Positions 20,616 to 31,589 of a stretch of 64,000 nt of DNA are shown here, one piece after another. Location of the stretch: positions 1,178,001 to 1,242,000 of the forward strand of contig JAGFMI010000011.1 of the NCBI GenBank assembly GCA_021030905.1. The letters are read 5' to 3'. How positions within the stretch are numbered: the first letter of the stretch is position 1; the number at the start of each line of letters is the position of its first letter. Under the pieces are notes generated by a model. That model did not search any database and was not told the DNA's origin. It saw only the letters and a program-made list of their open reading frames with translations. The DNA is from Pyrenula massariospora (Eukaryota > Ascomycota > Eurotiomycetes > Pyrenulales > Pyrenulaceae). The translations under genes were made by a program, and so were the position numbers.

Positions 20616-22574
20616 AGGTGCAAAGTTTGAATATAATCAAGTTCTGAAAGAAGATGCTGTTCGACTAGGACGAAGATGTGTGATCACCGTATGCTATGAA
20701 ATGATGTTAAGAGAATGAGAAAGGGGTCTGGGCAGGCATATTATATAGCTTTGTGGCATCGCCTGTGTAGGGGTTAGGCCATGACGTCCACTAAATTGGC
20801 GAGGCTGAACGGCAATCATGTAATGGTAGCAGAAAGCCATGTTCACGTATTTTGAGGAGTAATCAAGTGACACCAGGTACGTCTAGTTGACATATGACCC
20901 TACCCAATTTCAACGGGATTCAAATCCTTTTAGGATTGGGGCCGAGCATGGCAGTGCAGTAGCAGAAGCAATGGGAGGGATAGGAGTAAGAAAGGGGAAC
21001 GTTGGTTCGTACGACGTCTCGACCTTGACGTGAATTCTCAAAATGGTCTAGCCAGTATGTAACAAGTTGATAATAATGGTTAGAATAAAGAATTGAAGGC
21101 AGCAAGGTGCAAATGGAGCGGGCGAATGTCATAGGCACGCAGCTGAGCTGAAGGATTCCTCCCTCGTGTTCGCCCTCCCCCAATGTGCGTAGACTGCGCC
21201 AAGAGGAAGCGCCTTGCCAGCCTTCAAGGATGACGCACTCTGTGTCACCTTGAACGATGGCCTATTCGACGACAACAAGGAACGCGGTGGCTGGTCGGGG
21301 AAGGCTAGATGTGTTGGATGTTTCCGTGTGTAAAGGTGCAGATGATGTTGCCGCCCGTAAAGGCTGAGAGCTTGGCGAGCTGCACGAAGCACGGGCTCCC
21401 GCGAATGATCCTCCCGGCGACTAGCATAGACGAGATCAGCTCATGCACACTAGCAACAGGGTAAACACGCACAATGACAATCAACGAGCGCTTCAGTGGG
21501 TGTACGAAACAATTCCACGGCCAGACTTACTTCGGCCATACTAGAACAGGCACTCAGACTCGGAAGCCTTGCACAATGACCTGATCACTGTTCTAGAAGC
21601 TTACCTGTTTGTATGACAGTGCTTTCCCTGCTGCCATGTAGCTTTGGCTAGCTGTCCCTGCTGTCTATGACGTTCATCGTAGGATTGTGATTAAGCTTCT
21701 GCACTCTGAGCCCGGGCAAGGATAAAGGCGCATTGGCGCTTACTCATGAGCAGTAGGCGCTCCAATGTCATTAGACGAGATTCTTGATCCGTGGCCGGTA
21801 AGGAAGATCATGAACCATCTTCGTGATCGTCCTCGACTAATAGCTCGCCTGTCGGTCCTGACGAGGCTGCGATCCCCGTTCCTGTTGGCATGTGCCCTGA
21901 AAAGCTTGTGCCCCCCTTGGCTCCTTCACAACCTTGAGTGTCATGACGGCGATTGATTCGGGAGCTGTGCTTGTCGGTAGCGGGCTAGACAATAATCTAT
22001 TAGCACTGGGCGGTTCTGGGGAATCCTTGTTGCTATAGCTGGTGAGTTCAGCCTCGGAAGCCACATACTCTTTTTGGTACTGCGAGAATCGACGATCCCC
22101 AGTGATGAAATTGCCATTGCCGAACTCTTGGCAGCGACACTTCTTGCTCCCACAAAAGACAGGGCAGAAGTCATCTTGACCGAAGCAGTAAAAGCTGAGA
22201 TAGCTCGTTGGTCTGCAATTTGCGGGGTCGTTCTGCTTTGGAGTCCCCTGACTGAAGCTTTCCGATACGGTCCCGAGCTCAAGTGAACATGGCGTTTTGT
22301 CGGTGTTAGCATTGACTTATGACGCTTCTTCTGGAAGGCGATTCATACATTGACCCATGTGCTCGTCCATTGGCTTGGCAGTTCCAGCGTATCATGATCC
22401 AGAATCACGGGAGAACAGTTGGTGAACTCATCCTTGTTGTCGCTTCCCTGGCCCTTATACCGGAACTGCAAGACCGTTGCTGGAATTTTTACTGAGGTTG
22501 AGCCTCAATGGCTCTTCGGTCCGCTATAAATGACGTCTCCCTCAGGTTCGGTAGTTGGCTTGGGACCTGTTACG
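20616..22574. other. intergenic region of about 2 kb, no supported gene
   Basis: Short frames occur on both strands. On the plus strand, 22074-22286 extended upstream in frame gives a protein-like stretch with a hydrophobic run (ILFLVLREST), and the opposite strand is open for 123 codons at 21941-22312. On the plus strand near 21215-21330 there is another short protein-like run. I recognise none of them; decayed genes are possible. Confidence 0.3.
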
Positions 22575-24755
22575 CTATTCTAGTCTAACGGCCATGGATA
22601 CGTCGGGAACGCCAAAGCCCTCGATTATCTTGCCTTCAACCACTTCGTAGCAAGGCATCTCGGCTAACCGACTCACAATATGGTGCAATGTGGGTAGTCT
22701 TCTCCAGTCAAGTCCATCGATGCTAAAGCTAGCGTCCATCGCCTTCCACGCTTGTGTGATGCGCGCTTTGACAGTTCCAGGCTCCCCATTTGCTCGGTCG
22801 TCCTTGTGAGGCACAAAAACCGGATATTCAGACTCTGCTTTGCCCTTGTATGATCTGCCAACGGACGGTATGTATCTGTACACTAATAGGCCATCATCCT
22901 GGGATTCGTCTGAATTGTCCTTCCCGAAGACTGCGCTAGCAGTCGGATCCACAGGCGCTTCTTGAAGACCATTCAGGCTAAAACTCCCCCATTTTCGTCC
23001 TTGCCATCCATTCTCGATCTCACACGAGTTCGCGCTTTGCGTTATATCTATCGTTGAATACAGCTTGGGCATCCCGAGCTCTTCCCGGCCGCTAACGATT
23101 GGATCAGCCAAATTTTCAAAGAGAATGGGAAGGTAAGTTCCATTCACTGATTCGCCGCTCTTCTTTGTATACTGCACGCCATGCACGTAGAGACCAAGAT
23201 GGTTGTACCCGGTTCCACCTAGCCATTGCATTCTATCGAGCCTTGTACAACTGAACGTTGCAAAGCAATTGGTTCCCGGGTTAGCAAACTTAAAGTGTTC
23301 GTTGGGGAAAATATTTTGCAGCAGTGTCCTTGATGTTCGAAATCGAATACTGGCTGTCCAAAACCTTTGGTCGTTGCCTTCGTGCGGCCAACCTGCAAAG
23401 TCCTGTCTTGGACCTGGCATTGGCCCCCATACTACTGGCATGCGCCAGTATGAGTTGGGCTGTTTGGACCACGTGTGCTTCCGCAGAATTTGACTAGAGT
23501 GATCCCACTCGTCATGTCCGAAGGTATAATTTTGGAACTTCATCATGTTGAACGGCGGCCCGCTTGGCTTCAGATCTTCCCCTGCTAGACGAGTATATTG
23601 TTGGATTGTGTCTGCACGTTCCTGGCGGGCTTTCTGATAAAGCCTCAAACGTTCAGGGATTTCTTCTTTTCTTGTGTTTGCGGGAAGCATAACCGCCAAC
23701 GATGCAGCGTCTTCAATGGCCTGGGCTCCACCTTGACCCTGATGTGGCAAAAAAGGATGCGCAGCATCACCAAGCAGTGCCAAATTCTCGACTGTCCAAT
23801 TTTCTAAGACTTTCATGTCGAGTAGTTTCCACAGTCGCAGAGTTCCGGGATCAGCTTTGCTTAAAAGCTTCCTGACACCGTTGTCAAATCGGTCAAACAA
23901 TTTAACAAGTGTATCTACGTTTCCCGCTCTACCCCAGTCGTCTGTTGCATCTGACTCCGCTTCAGGATGTATGCACACAAAATTGAGCAGTGTATTGTCA
24001 GCCGTGGGATATATCACTACTCTCCGATCCACTCCGAACCACAAGAAAAATTCCCCGTCCTTGAACTCAAATTTCGCGGTTTCTGGGTCTTCAAGCGCGA
24101 GTTTCTTCTCCAGTAAGAACCTGAACGCGGACTTACCAGAGCTGAATGGCTCAATATCGCCTCCAGGGACAAATCTTCTTGTTGCTGAATGTACTCCGTC
24201 TGCTCCAACCACAACATCTCCGCTAATTGTCGCACCGTCCGACAAAGTGATCTTCGCAGATTTTGCATCTACGTCCACAACCTTGCTGGAAGTGTGCAAT
24301 TCAGCAGCCTTTCCTATTCCCTTCTTTGATGTGGCGGCCTCCTTCAACTGAGTGTGTAGAAACGCCCTGTGTGCTAGATACCATTTATGCTGCCACATAT
24401 GTGCCATGGGACGCAGATCGACTGTATGACTTGGTCCGCTTGGTGGAAAAGTGGTGTTGAGATCCATTGTGTTGGCTCCCTTTTCCTCCACTCGCACTCC
24501 AAATCTTCGTAGAACCCCGTTCGCATTGGGAGCGATATGAAGGGCAGCGCCAGTTTCGTTTGCTAATGTTGATGATTCGTATAGATGGACCTCATGACCT
24601 TGCTGACGGAGACCAAGAGCTGCTGTTAAACCTCCGATTCCCGCTCCGACGATTAAGATTTTCAGATTTGTGGCTGGATCAGGCGTGCTGTTTACCATCG
24701 TGCCGTGCATGGTGTCTTGAACGGGTTGTATTCCGTTTGTAACGTGTTTCGCCAT
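22575..24755 (-). CDS. FAD-dependent aromatic monooxygenase fused to an acetoacetate-decarboxylase-like domain
   Basis: One exon, 726 residues. Residues about 30-400 form a class A flavin monooxygenase of the salicylate-hydroxylase type: GAGIGG near the start, the DG motif GADGVHSATRR, and the second FAD motif LLGDAAHPFLPHQGQGG. The C-terminal part from about residue 455 is a different fold, with the look of acetoacetate decarboxylase (VSGREELGMPKLYS, where the family has its Schiff-base Lys in a PK context). The family's double Lys is single here, so decarboxylase chemistry is not certain. Class A monooxygenases hydroxylate phenolic rings using NAD(P)H and O2. The gene is divergent from the CocE-type hydrolase with 638 bp between. 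The product lacks a signal and should be cytosolic. Domain calls are firm; substrate and second-domain activity are inferred. Confidence 0.88.
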   Translation of the reverse strand: MAKHVTNGIQPVQDTMHGTMVNSTPDPATNLKILIVGAGIGGLTAALGLRQQGHEVHLYESSTLANETGAALHIAPNANGVLRRFGVRVEEKGANTMDLNTTFPPSGPSHTVDLRPMAHMWQHKWYLAHRAFLHTQLKEAATSKKGIGKAAELHTSSKVVDVDAKSAKITLSDGATISGDVVVGADGVHSATRRFVPGGDIEPFSSGKSAFRFLLEKKLALEDPETAKFEFKDGEFFLWFGVDRRVVIYPTADNTLLNFVCIHPEAESDATDDWGRAGNVDTLVKLFDRFDNGVRKLLSKADPGTLRLWKLLDMKVLENWTVENLALLGDAAHPFLPHQGQGGAQAIEDAASLAVMLPANTRKEEIPERLRLYQKARQERADTIQQYTRLAGEDLKPSGPPFNMMKFQNYTFGHDEWDHSSQILRKHTWSKQPNSYWRMPVVWGPMPGPRQDFAGWPHEGNDQRFWTASIRFRTSRTLLQNIFPNEHFKFANPGTNCFATFSCTRLDRMQWLGGTGYNHLGLYVHGVQYTKKSGESVNGTYLPILFENLADPIVSGREELGMPKLYSTIDITQSANSCEIENGWQGRKWGSFSLNGLQEAPVDPTASAVFGKDNSDESQDDGLLVYRYIPSVGRSYKGKAESEYPVFVPHKDDRANGEPGTVKARITQAWKAMDASFSIDGLDWRRLPTLHHIVSRLAEMPCYEVVEGKIIEGFGVPDVSMAVRLE

Positions 24756-25393
24756 TGCTAATTGAATTCTTCCACCTGAATGTTTATCATCTGAACATTT
24801 CAGATTTGGCAGAAGACTACACGGTAGAAGAGGGTGATGGAATATTTGTTGGCCAATTTTCTTCTATACTGTGTAATCACTGAAGCCGAACGTTCCAGTG
24901 CTTTTGACCATCGAGGGCATAAGAAGTTTAGGCTTCACTGAAATTGCTGTCCAGTGTCTGATAGGCTCGGAGCGATAATGAGGTCGGACTCTCATCGTAG
25001 TGGCTTGCTCCTGACTCGGCGACGCAGAGGCCACTCCTCGTCTCTAAGCGCCTGTAGAGCTCCTTCGGGTGGCCACAACGAAGTCGGCTCCACATGCTGC
25101 ACCTCAACAGCGGCGGACTTTGCTATGAGCGGAGGACTAGGAGGTACTTACGGAGCAGTGCAGTCCACCCGTGCCGCCTAAAAGCGTCATAATATTCTCA
25201 GACATCAAAGCGGAGGGCCGAGGTTCGATGTTGGGCCAAGAATCAAGTAGACGATGAGTCCTTAATTCTATGTCAAACGTATCTTTCAATAAGCAAGATT
25301 TCACTGTGGAGAAGGCCCCTGAAAACGTTTCCATTTGGGGACTGTGGCGCGATCCGGCTGAAAGCAAGTGGGGTTTCAACGCCGCAATGCAAG
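24756..25393. promoter_or_regulatory. divergent promoter between monooxygenase fusion and CocE-type hydrolase
   Basis: 638 bp. The shared position suggests co-expression of the two flanking genes. A 73-codon frame starting at 25270 overlaps the hydrolase start in another frame and is treated as a shadow. No defined site. Confidence 0.4.
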
Positions 25394-27225
25394 ATGCCTG
25401 TTTCCCTACGCGACGATCTCAAGAAAACCGACACCACGACCTTTCCATACATCTACGAGGAGAACGCGACAGTGAAGCTACGAAGCAGTGAAGGACTGGT
25501 GCGTTGCAATGTTTACCGACCAAAGGACATTGAGAAGTCTCCAGTGCTGGTGACGTACGGACCGTATGGAAAAGATATCTTGTACAAGGATTTCCATGCA
25601 AAGTCATTTAGCGAAGTCAACCCCGAGCATCATTCCGCGCACTCGGCCTGGGAAACGCCAGATCCAGGCTTCTGGACAAAACATGGATACGCAGTCGTGC
25701 GCGCGGACGAGCGTGGTCTGGGACAGTCCCCAGGCCTACTTGATACCATGTCCCGCGGTACCAGTGAAGCCTTCTTCGATGTTATTGAATGGGCTGCAGA
25801 ACAGTCATGGTCTACAGGCAAAGTTGGGCTATTAGGTATCAGCTACTACGCCGGCAGCCAGTGGAGAGTAGCTGCTCGAAAACCAAAAGGTCTGGCCTGC
25901 ATGATACCTTGGGAAGGCATGTCGGACTACTATCGTGATCGGTGTCGGCATGGCGGAATTCTCTCCAACGCATTCATCAAGTTCTGGTGGGACAGGCAAG
26001 TTGTTTCAAACCAGTACGGAAAACCTGGCAAGAAGGCGCGAAATTGGGGACCAGACAGTATAGAGGGAGATTTGACAGAAGAAGAATTGCGGACCAATCG
26101 CCAGGACCAAAATATTGACAACGTGAACAATCGTTTTCGAGATGACCTTTATTATGCATCCAAAGAATACAATCTCGAGGACATCGAAGTTCCTCTTCTT
26201 TCCGTTGGTAATTGGGGTGGTATCCTGCTACATCTTCGGGGTAATGTTGAAGGATACGTTCATGCAGGCTCCAGCTTAAAGTACCTTCGGTTCGTCGTCG
26301 GCCGCCACGACTTACCGTTCTACTATAAAGAAGAGGTAGAAATTCAAAGGTCTTTTCTCGACGCCTTTATGAGAGACGATGATCGCCTTGGATGGTTAAC
26401 CGGTAAGGCACCCAAAGTCGACATGATCATTCGCAAAGGGTCTCCAGGATTCAACCAAGCCGAAGCAGAAAAGACCATGTTCCAACGTCGAACAGAGAAT
26501 GAATGGCCTATTGCGCGAACACAGTACCAGAAATATTACCTGACACCATCCTCTTCACTTGACGTCAATATGCCGAACGTCCCTCTCGCAAAACTCTCCT
26601 ACCGAGCATTAGGCAGTCTGGAGAATCCCCAAGCCATTCAGTTCATCAGTCATCCTTTTGAATCCGAGACCGAGTTCACAGGCAATGTTGTCGCTCATCT
26701 CAATGTTTCTTTATCACCGGATCCTGCGGGACCAATGCCTAGTGACATAGATCTCTTTCTTACTCTGCGTCATTACGGTCCGGATGGGCAAGAGATATTC
26801 TACACTGGCACGGCAGGAGATCCTGTTCCACTTACCAAAGGTTGGCTAAGAGTCAGCCTCCGTAGGGTCAACCGGGAGCATACGAGGCATAGAGAATGGT
26901 TGCCTCACCGAGACTATTTCAAGTGTGACGTTCTGCCTGTCCTGCCAGGAGAAGTCTATCCCGTGGATGTTGAAATTTGGCCAACAAATGTGGTTGTCGA
27001 ACAAGGAGGGAGAATATGCTTGGAGGTCAGCAGCGGCGATACTCAGGGAAGTGGAATCTTCTTGCATAATTCTCCAGAAGATCGGTAAGTTTGCTTCAGT
27101 TTCATGATCAACATTTTAGCTTACCCCAGGTCAGAGCCCCTGAAAAGTTCCAAGGAACCAATCATTTGCATTTTGGCCCGAAATATCTGAACTACGTCAC
27201 TTTGCCCTTCATTCCTCCTCGGTAA
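25394..27225 (+). CDS. CocE/NonD-type hydrolase (X-Pro dipeptidyl-peptidase S15 fold)
   Basis: Two exons, 25394-27084 and 27135-27225, with a 50 bp intron; 593 residues. The alpha/beta hydrolase part has the nucleophile in GISYYAGS (Ser150). The C-terminal half is the jelly-roll domain found in cocaine esterase and PepX. The splice ends at the third of three nearby AGs because only that one keeps frame and gives the conserved tail GTNHLHFGPKYLNYVTLP. Bacterial CocE hydrolyses the benzoyl ester of cocaine; fungal members are mostly uncharacterised esterases or amidases. Divergent from the monooxygenase fusion, it could release or trim an ester- or amide-linked aromatic substrate (inference). 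No signal peptide. Confidence 0.85.
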
Positions 27226-27878
27226 AGGGCTTGAGCGAAGTTGAGAATAGGGGTCACAGGTAGTAGAGCTGATAGCTCTCTTAAGTATGGACGGCATTAA
27301 ATCGAATATATGGCCTAGTGGCTGCAGCGCGCAATATTGCGTTTAGAAATTGCGCTGAATGCTTACTTAATCTAGAAAGCTTCAACGTTCGTGAGATCCG
27401 CCCATCTCTCTAGTATCAGAGATTCAGCTAGGCCTCATCGGGTGGTTGGAAGACCTAGGTCGACAAAGGGACTGCCTTAGTTCGTAGGACATACTACGTT
27501 CCTCGTCGAAACGCGAAACGCGGGGTGTGGGCAATTCGGGAGAGGAGAATGTGGGGTTGGAAAGCATTCGTGAAGTTCTTCATCCGAGCATTTAGACGTA
27601 GTGTACTACAGTGTGGGGGATCCAGGGCCGAAAGAACCTCAGAGAATACCCAGTATTCCACCGTGGGAATATGCTGCGAAGTGGCCCTAAGCGACCATTT
27701 CATAGTACAATAAACGCGAGGAAAAAGTGTTTCTCCGGATGGTTCTATGTCAAGATGCCTAGGTATCCCTAGACCGATGTGATTTTCCGCGGCAGATCAG
27801 AAGCGGACTAATTAAACATTGTTTTCGCCTCGCTGCATATGATTACTACCCACAGATTTAACAGTCACAGACTTCAAG
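27226..27878. other. intergenic region, no supported gene
   Basis: 653 bp between the hydrolase and the cupin gene, both on the plus strand. Short frames only. Confidence 0.3.
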
Positions 27879-28552
27879 ATGGCCAGTTCCGAAGATTGGA
27901 CCGGCGGCCTCGTTCCTGATTCCTCGATCCCCAAAACCCTCCGCCCTCTAAATCGCTATATCACCACGCACAATGCCTCCGGGCAAGCCATCTTCTCCGC
28001 TGCAGTCCATGAGCCCGCACCCGTACAAATACTCCCGAAAGATGCCCACTTCTCGCTCCTCTACACGACATCCTCCCACCCAGTTGACATGGGCGGCGAG
28101 AAAGACGTGAAGAAATATGAAAACTACATTGAAAACCCACCGGGTATCGTGGTCAGCGGCGGAAGCGTGTGTAGGATAGTTGATATGATACCCGGGTCGA
28201 CAAGTCCTATGCATCGGACCGTGAGCTTGGATTACGGGTGCGTCATTGAAGGCGAGGTCGAGTGTGTTTTGGATAGCGGAGAAGTGAAGCTCTTGAAGAG
28301 AGGCGACGTCTGCGTCCAACGAGGTGACCCGATTGATCTCTTCCCTGAGATTCCCGCCAACCTAAGTACTGATAACATATGATAGGCACGAACCACGCAT
28401 GGAGGAATGTGACGCCAGGGCCCGATGGAAAGAAAGGTGGTGGATGGTCGAGAATGTTATTTGTGCTGCAAGAAGGGTTGTCTATAGAGGCAGGAGGTAA
28501 GATTCTCGGCGAGGAAAGAGGTGACATGCAAGGTGTAAGGGCATCAACATAG
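27879..28552 (+). CDS. cupin-domain protein
   Basis: Two exons, 27879-28323 and 28386-28552, with a 62 bp intron; 203 residues. The conserved barrel is split by the intron. Cupin motif 1 is the stretch around GSTSPMHRTVSLDYG and GEVE; motif 2 is GDVCVQRGTNHAWRN with its His and Asn. Small single-domain cupins of this kind are common in fungal metabolic clusters, where they act as isomerases, cyclases or metal-dependent oxygenases, or have no known role. It is soluble, with no targeting signal. It lies downstream of the CocE-type hydrolase in the same direction. Splice and fold are clear; the reaction is unknown. Confidence 0.85.
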
Positions 28553-28756
28553 ATCTTCAGATGGCGTGATCGGGATTGATCTGAAAAAGTCGGTGCCTGT
28601 CGTTTTTACAGAGGCTGCTGAAAACTGAGAAGCAATTTTGTCAGACGAGCTGTGCGCTGCTGTGCATTTTGGGATCGCAGGGACACATCTGCAATTCTTC
28701 ATGGCCTGAATATGGTGGCGAGCCTTCTCCGAATGAACAGTATTCAATTTGCGTAT

Positions 28757-29174
28757 CTAGAATTCACCACCGATTTTGTACTTGAATGCGTTCGGTAAAA
28801 GTCTTCCACCCGTTACGCCCCAAAATCTCGCTAGGTGCTGCGGCAAAGTTAGTACTCTTGGATTATATTGTTAGGAGCGTGATACGCACCGATTGGGTCC
28901 TAACGCCGGTGAACATGACATTGATGAAGCCCCATTCTAATCCGTTGAGCCCTGCGGGCCGTTGGTCCATGTCCAGGTCACGATTTATAGGTCTGTGGGG
29001 AGGCACTCTTCGATGGTTGGTCGGCCAGTCTTCATGACTTTCTGGCGAAGGAGGGCTGTTTCGATTTGGATCTGGAGCGACGTGATCCTCGCTACCGCTA
29101 TGGTGAACCTCGTAATCGGCGAGAGTCGTGCGAACTGTCGTCGCGATTGGATTGTCAGTCGTGGTAACAGACAT
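28757..29174 (-). CDS. small hypothetical protein, two exons
   Basis: Exons 29174-28890 and 28837-28757 are joined by a 52 bp intron with a perfect TACTAAC branch site and GCAG acceptor; 121 residues. The N-terminal two-thirds is acidic and disordered, with Pro-rich patches. The C-terminus is folded-looking: EWGFINVMFTG, then LARFWGVTGGRLLP and KYKIGGEF. The strong splice signals and change of composition argue for a real gene, although a 100-codon frame on the same strand upstream (29536-29228) is unexplained. No family recognised and no signal peptide. Confidence 0.5.
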
Positions 29175-29789
29175 TGTGACTGTATGTTGGCTTCTTTGCG
29201 TGGGCTAGAGTTCTCAGTCAAGAGTGACTAAATGTCCCCTATTAGGAATTTTGAAATGGACTGTTCTAGCCGATAGATCCAAAGATCTCTACAATCTGAG
29301 GAAACACGATGCGACACACTTTTCGGACGTCCGTTTGTGATGCGTGAATGCTTTTCGTCGGAACGATGTCCACCTCCCGAGATCTTAGCGATCTCCACTT
29401 CCTTCCTCGAACTACTGCTATTGTTCCTACTAGTTGCACCGACCTTGTTGCGACGAGAAACTTTTGGCGTCGTCCGGAAAGACAATGTTGACGGAGCTCG
29501 ATGGAAAGTCCCATCATGACCGGACGTTGCCTCCACCTCAGTAAGTATCGGAGGTGTCTTCTAGCAACCCGTTAGAAAGCCGTTGACGGTGCTGGCCACT
29601 TATGTCATTCACAATTTGATTGGAAACCTATCTTTCAAATTGTGCTCTCGGGTTGATTTTCAAAAGTTCGATCTTTGCACGCCTCAGCTAATGCTTGCAG
29701 CTATCGTGTCCTTGAAAGAGTATTGAAAAGTACACAGCCAGGATTCTGCGCGCGTCAAGATCGGCCAATTCAAAGTCCTGCTAGCCGCT
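29175..29789. other. intergenic region upstream of the ALDH-like gene
   Basis: 615 bp. It contains one Ser/Arg-rich open frame on the minus strand (29536-29228) that I do not trust as coding. No other structure seen. Confidence 0.3.
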
Positions 29790-31425
29790 ATGAGCCCAGA
29801 CGTAGCGTCGCTGTCTCGCCTACGTGCTGCAGAAATTGATGGCCGTACTCAGTCTATCCGATACCGCCAAACACAGCTGAAGGCTTTACACGAACGTCTA
29901 GTCAATGATAACTCTGATATCAAATGCAGTATTCAGGCAGATTCCGGCCACACCGAGGTAGAAGCAGCCATTGAATTTTCCCGGGCGACATCCGAGCTAA
30001 GGTACCACTACGAGAGTTTGAATTTCGAAAACGAGCTGGAGGCAGAATACAGCGTTTTGAATGGGAGAAGTTTCGAGAGCAGAAGAGTTGGCTTTGGACT
30101 GGTCTATATCATCCCGGGCAAGCACTGCCGATTCTATGGCATTATCAGTGCCTTGAGCGCAGCTATTACGGCTGGAAATTGCTGCATGGTTGAGGTACCC
30201 CAAGCATCTGTCCTCTGCATCCCATTTGATCTGACACAGACGTTCATAGCTCGGTCAAACCACTCAAATTCTCTCTTCGTTGCTCAGGAAATTGCTGACT
30301 GAAACCCTTGACCGCGATACGTTCGCGGCTGTCAGCCAACGTCCTGACAAGTCTATGTTGACACGCTGTTTGATTGTTTACCAAGATGAGGACACCAGCT
30401 CTAGATTAGCAGATACGCCGTCCTTGCACTCTCCCAACCAGTCTCGCGTGGTTGCTGTGGTTGATCGGACCGCCGACGTGGGATCCGCCGCTGCTTCAGT
30501 AATTTCGGCTCGATTCGGCTTCAAAGGACGAAGTCCACTTGCTCCAGATTGTGTACTCGTCAATGAATGGACCGAAAAGGCCTTTGTTGAGGCCGCGGTT
30601 CATGAATTCAGCAAGCTTGCTGCCCGGCGTTATGAGAATGAGAGTGAGGAAGAGAATGATGGGGAGTTGGTCACAGCGGAGAAAAGTCGTGGGATTAACG
30701 GCTTCTCGGTAGAACTTCGGCGGGAGAAGAAGGCACGCATCGTGGTGGAAGGCGCGACAGGAGCGATTGCCGTGCTGGCAGACAGGTCAGGTCACCGACG
30801 CCCTCCACGTCTGTTTTTGAAGCCTGACATTGATGATCGAGACAGGTCAAGTCTGCTTGCGACGCAGAAAGTCACCTCCCCGGTCCTCATTGTGCAGCCC
30901 ATCTCCAGCCTGGACGAGGGTATCGACGTTGCTAACTCAATGACATCCGGACCGCTGCTGGCAGCAATCATCTACGCCGATGCTCCGGCGGCCAAGTACC
31001 TCTCACAATTCATTCAGGCAAGCGCAAGCTTCATCAATCAACTTCCCACGTCTTTGCTCATTGGACCAGCTCCACCTAACGGTCAAGCTGTATCGCTGTT
31101 AACCCGCTACGCACGTGAAATGTTTGAGCGACCGAGCCCACAGTTTCTTGGGGGTCAAAAGACAAAGTCACCCAATGGCCTGGCCTCTACGGTCGGAAGT
31201 CTTACTCTTCACGAGCTTACGAACGATAGCACGGCGCTGAAAAAGCTGCAGGCTGAAGCAATTGCGCCTCTACCTCCCACTAGACAGTCGCCGGGCGGCC
31301 AGATTGGATTTTTCGAACAGGCTATTCTTTGGGGAGCCGTATTGACAATCCTGCCTGCCCTAACCCTCGTGCTCGGTGGCGCTGGATACGGCGCACTCCA
31401 AGGATACAAATACTTCAGGAGATGA
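29790..31425 (+). CDS. aldehyde-dehydrogenase-like protein lacking the catalytic cysteine, C-terminal membrane anchor
   Basis: Two exons, 29790-30194 and 30250-31425, with a 55 bp intron; 526 residues. The fold is class 3 ALDH-like: GLVYIIPG, TAGNCCMVE before the intron and SLLRKLL after it, and the PTSLLIGP region. The catalytic loop, usually GQTCVAPD, reads GRSPLAPD (228-235), so Pro231 stands where the nucleophilic Cys should be. The general-base Glu motif (ELGG) is also not visible. The C-terminus has one hydrophobic helix (FEQAILWGAVLTILPALTLV) and a basic tail, as in ER or peroxisome-anchored fatty aldehyde dehydrogenases. It is probably a pseudoenzyme or has changed chemistry. The exon junction is supported by frame and a CTGAC branch site. 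Confidence 0.85.
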
Positions 31426-31589
31426 TTGTGTGCTTGTGGGCTACGCAGCATTGAACCGAATTTCGAGTCCCATACCGAGACGGGCCGTTGAGACAAGTAT
31501 AGAGGCAGATCATCTGATATTGTCGGCTCCGTTCATCTTCGTCCGCTTAGCAGTACGTCTGAGGCTAATTGGTGCATCAATGTCTAATT

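Noticed and set aside
22000-22286. Possible transporter-like fragment on the plus strand
   Set aside because: A hydrophobic run ending LVLREST recalled the end of an MFS helix, but the rest does not follow the family and no start or splice site was found.
20616-22574. Mobile element in the 2 kb gap
   Set aside because: No terminal repeats, target duplications or transposase-like frames were found by eye.
23815-24351. 178-codon frame antisense to the monooxygenase fusion
   Set aside because: The sense strand has clear FAD motifs; the antisense frame has none.
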